This document shows, in pieces, positions 23,144 to 24,888 of a stretch of 24,888 nucleotides of DNA. Source of the stretch: Dehalococcoidia bacterium (lineage in GTDB: Bacteria; Chloroflexota; Dehalococcoidia; SZUA-161; SpSt-899); assembly GCA_023271515.1 (NCBI GenBank), contig JALPXQ010000009.1, positions 1 through 24,888 on the forward strand. Direction: 5' to 3'. Below the pieces are notes generated by a model. It saw only the letters and a program-made list of their open reading frames with translations. It had not been told where the DNA came from and did no database searches. How positions within the stretch are numbered: the first letter of the stretch is position 1; the number at the start of each line of letters is the position of its first letter. A program made the translations under genes and the position numbers.

Positions 23144-24147
23144 ATATCCGTCCCTATGGGGTGACCGCGCCTCACATCCAATGCCGTCAGACCGGCTGCA
23201 GCAGCCGATAGTGCAAGCGGAAGCCAGAAAGTCACCAGACGAGCAAGAAGAGCCACCGCCAGGCCCTCACTGAACGACACGTCCATAGAGCTGAGCAACA
23301 AGGCCATGGTTCCCTCGAAAGAGCCCAGTCCTCCCGGAAGGAACGGCAGCATGCTCACCAGGTAGGCGACGTATGTAGCAATGGCTACATCAGCCAATCC
23401 CATTTCCATGCCAAGCATCCGGGTCACCAGCAGAACCTTGACCGGGTAGAGGATCCAGACGATAGAGCTCAAGGCCAGGAAAGCGAGGCGTCTACGGCGA
23501 GAAAGGAGATTCCTGGACTCTCTGCCGGCCTGCTTGAGAAAGGCAAACGCTCTGCGAAGCAGCGAAGCAATATCCAGCGCTGCCCCAGACCCTTGACCTG
23601 CCGGCTCCGCGGGTGCGGCTTTCTCCGGCATTTTCTGAGCACGGCAGATCCAGGCCAGAGCCCCCGTGAATACGCTCAGTGTTAGGAAGGCGGGGACTGC
23701 AAGGTATACCATCTCTCCGCTGACTGCCATCCAGGCGAGGCAAAGTCCGGCCAGTGCCACAAACGGCAGGAGGGTGAGCAGCTTGGACACCAGAGTGACG
23801 GCGCCCACTCGTTGGTAATCCAAACCGGCGCGCCGGCGCAGGAGATAGATTTTAGCCGCCTCCCCGCCTAACTTACTGGACGGCGTCACACTCTCAATAA
23901 AGGAGCCGGACAGGTGGATGATCACCGTCTCTCCAAAGCCGACTTTGCCGCCGGCCGCGCGGATTACAAGATGCCAGGTAAGGGCGGTCAGGGATATTGT
24001 CAGGAGCTGAAGCAGGCTAAGCCCCAGCAACCACAGAGGGTCAAAAAGGGCCAGAGCGGCGGCAACCTTGTCAAGACCAGCCGCCAGGACAACTGCGGCA
24101 AGCACCAATATCGCCAGGCACCAAAGGATTCCCCTCTTTGCTGGCAT
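23140..24147 (-). CDS. UPF0104 / LPG-synthase-TM flippase-like membrane protein
   Basis: A 335-residue integral membrane protein with about eight spans. Family signs (PF03706, lysylphosphatidylglycerol synthase TM region, also called flippase-like) are the N-terminal hydrophobic pair, GSFIESVTPSSKLGGEAAKIYLLRRRAGL (about 80-108) and SMLPFLPGGLGSFEGTMALLL near residue 275. A charged loop (MPEKAAPAEPAGQ...) sits in the middle. It has no soluble aminoacyl-transferase domain as in full MprF, so it would act in transport or flipping of a lipid-linked substrate. It lies 12 bp after one SAM-enzyme gene and overlaps the other by 4 bp, so it probably handles their product or lipid. The ribosome site AGAAGAAG is weak. 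Confidence 0.82.
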   Translation of the reverse strand: MPAKRGILWCLAILVLAAVVLAAGLDKVAAALALFDPLWLLGLSLLQLLTISLTALTWHLVIRAAGGKVGFGETVIIHLSGSFIESVTPSSKLGGEAAKIYLLRRRAGLDYQRVGAVTLVSKLLTLLPFVALAGLCLAWMAVSGEMVYLAVPAFLTLSVFTGALAWICRAQKMPEKAAPAEPAGQGSGAALDIASLLRRAFAFLKQAGRESRNLLSRRRRLAFLALSSIVWILYPVKVLLVTRMLGMEMGLADVAIATYVAYLVSMLPFLPGGLGSFEGTMALLLSSMDVSFSEGLAVALLARLVTFWLPLALSAAAAGLTALDVRRGHPIGTDI

Positions 24148-24159
24148 CTGTTTCTTCTT

Positions 24160-24819
24160 CTATATCCCTTGGGTGAAGAGCACCGATCTGTTGAATGCGA
24201 CCATGTTATGGTTGGTCACGGATTGAGGTCGGGCGCTGTGGGGCAACTGATCATACTGGCCGGCAAACACCGGTCTCGGCTCGCGGAATACTATGCGTGC
24301 CCCTTGCGGCGCACTCTTAAGAAAGTGCTTCAGGATGGCCTTTTTGGGTGCGGCCTGCAGGGCGACGATCCATGCCGTGGCACTCTCGCACTCAGATGCT
24401 TGCACCCCATCACCCCACACGACCCTTATGGTATCTGCCAGACCGCCGGCCTCGACGTAGTTCCGTGCGCATTCGGCTGCTTTCTTATCCTTATCCAGTG
24501 CGATAACCTTAGCGCCGGTCAGACGTGCCAGGTAAATGGCGGTAAAGGGAACAGCGCCGCAGCCGATGTTGGCGACAACATCTCCATCCCCGATGGCCGC
24601 TAGTTTAACCTCCCGCTCAACGACTCCGAGGTAAAGGCGCGAGTAGAGGGAGGCCAACGGGGGTAGACGAGTCAGCGCTTTCTCCAACCGTCCGTTGAGC
24701 ACCGCCTTATCGTCCATTATCTGTGCTATCCGGTTCATCCCCCTGAAAAACAACCCCGGATGTTTGACTCGCGATCTGCTTAAGCACCTTATAAGATCAA
24801 GTCTCCTTGAATTCTTCAC
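24160..24819 (-). CDS. Nicotianamine-synthase-like SAM enzyme (long copy)
   Basis: A 219-residue class I SAM-binding protein related to the shorter copy downstream. It has an N-terminal helical segment (residues 1-75, including LPPLASLYSRLYLGVVEREVKLAA), the loop NIGCGAVPFTAIYLA (84-98), ALDKDKKAAECARNYV and GDGVQASECESATAWIVALQAAPKKAILKHFL, then a QGARIVFREPR strand. Layout and length suit a bacterial NAS/CntL-like domain, but PLP is changed to AVP and the terminal block has diverged, so its chemistry may differ from its partner. The chosen start is GTG 24819; ATG at codon 28 is an alternative that would remove most of the N-terminal helices. It is first gene of the three-gene operon, about 30 bases after a near-consensus promoter. 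Confidence 0.7.
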   Translation of the reverse strand: MKNSRRLDLIRCLSRSRVKHPGLFFRGMNRIAQIMDDKAVLNGRLEKALTRLPPLASLYSRLYLGVVEREVKLAAIGDGDVVANIGCGAVPFTAIYLARLTGAKVIALDKDKKAAECARNYVEAGGLADTIRVVWGDGVQASECESATAWIVALQAAPKKAILKHFLKSAPQGARIVFREPRPVFAGQYDQLPHSARPQSVTNHNMVAFNRSVLFTQGI

Positions 24820-24855
24820 CCGCCCAACTGCTGCTATTGCTCATCATCCGCAATT

Positions 24856-24884
24856 ATTTTAGCACGATAAGGTTTCCCTGTCAA
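24856..24884 (-). promoter_or_regulatory. Promoter of the SAM-enzyme/flippase operon
   Basis: On the minus strand, TTGACA (24884-24879), 17 bases, TAAAAT (24861-24856). The start is expected near 24849. An ATTGC...GCAAT inverted repeat (24836-24840 and 24850-24854) straddles this position and could be a small operator. Confidence 0.8.
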
Positions 24885-24888
24885 CTGG

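Noticed and set aside
23914..24603. Plus-strand open frame of 229 codons
   Set aside because: It runs antisense across the flippase-like gene and the long SAM enzyme and has no recognisable domain or ribosome site.

Overview
The window reads as a bacterial chromosome fragment, most likely from a Chloroflexota lineage close to Dehalococcoidia. This is inferred from gene content (paired PAC2 proteins, DUF502 next to a threonine-aldolase start, compact FeoB) and from the many short dispersed intergenic repeats. The repeats include the CTCAGAATGACAG family, the one read as PVLSGVEG when translated, and GGTTCA-type tandems. Promoters look like ordinary sigma-70 boxes, several close to consensus. 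There are no rRNA or tRNA genes, no CRISPR array and no intact transposase. The taxonomic call is moderate.

Layout. 1-3133: a minus-strand glutamate dehydrogenase / class III aminotransferase pair behind a TTGACA-N17-TATACT promoter with a long, repeat-filled leader. 3134-5064: a graveyard of broken genes (exosortase/EpsI remnant with two frame changes, truncated PQQ-type beta-propeller, truncated CPBP protease). 5132-7363: YfcE-like phosphoesterase plus two overlapping PAC2 genes. 7364-7877: repeat cluster and a cupin stub. 7909-8731: DUF502 membrane protein followed by only the first codons of threonine aldolase. 8740-11171: TetR / ABC ATPase / ABC permease operon with a 20-bp palindromic operator against the -10 box. 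11172-12063: repeat-rich spacer and an Lrp/AsnC remnant. 12064-14788: leuS and a small SWIM zinc-finger protein. 14935-18813: minus-strand folC, fabF and a long PCMT-like methyltransferase. 19122-22579: fur, a YegS-like lipid kinase, feoA and feoB. 22574-24819: a minus-strand operon of two nicotianamine-synthase-like SAM enzymes flanking a UPF0104/LPG-synthase-type membrane protein.

Two themes stand out. First, repeat-associated gene erosion: six loci (exosortase/EpsI, PQQ propeller, CPBP, cupin, ltaE, Lrp) are fragments, and several break points fall in or beside dispersed repeats; repeats also supply the end of the aminotransferase and part of the N-terminus of GDH. Second, a possible metal-handling island at the right end. 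A Fur regulator and FeoAB face a separately promoted operon whose two SAM enzymes carry a GCGPLPMTA-type loop and a later block resembling nicotianamine synthase, with a flippase-like membrane protein between them and no opine dehydrogenase. This is the best candidate here for an undescribed system, but the function is inferred.
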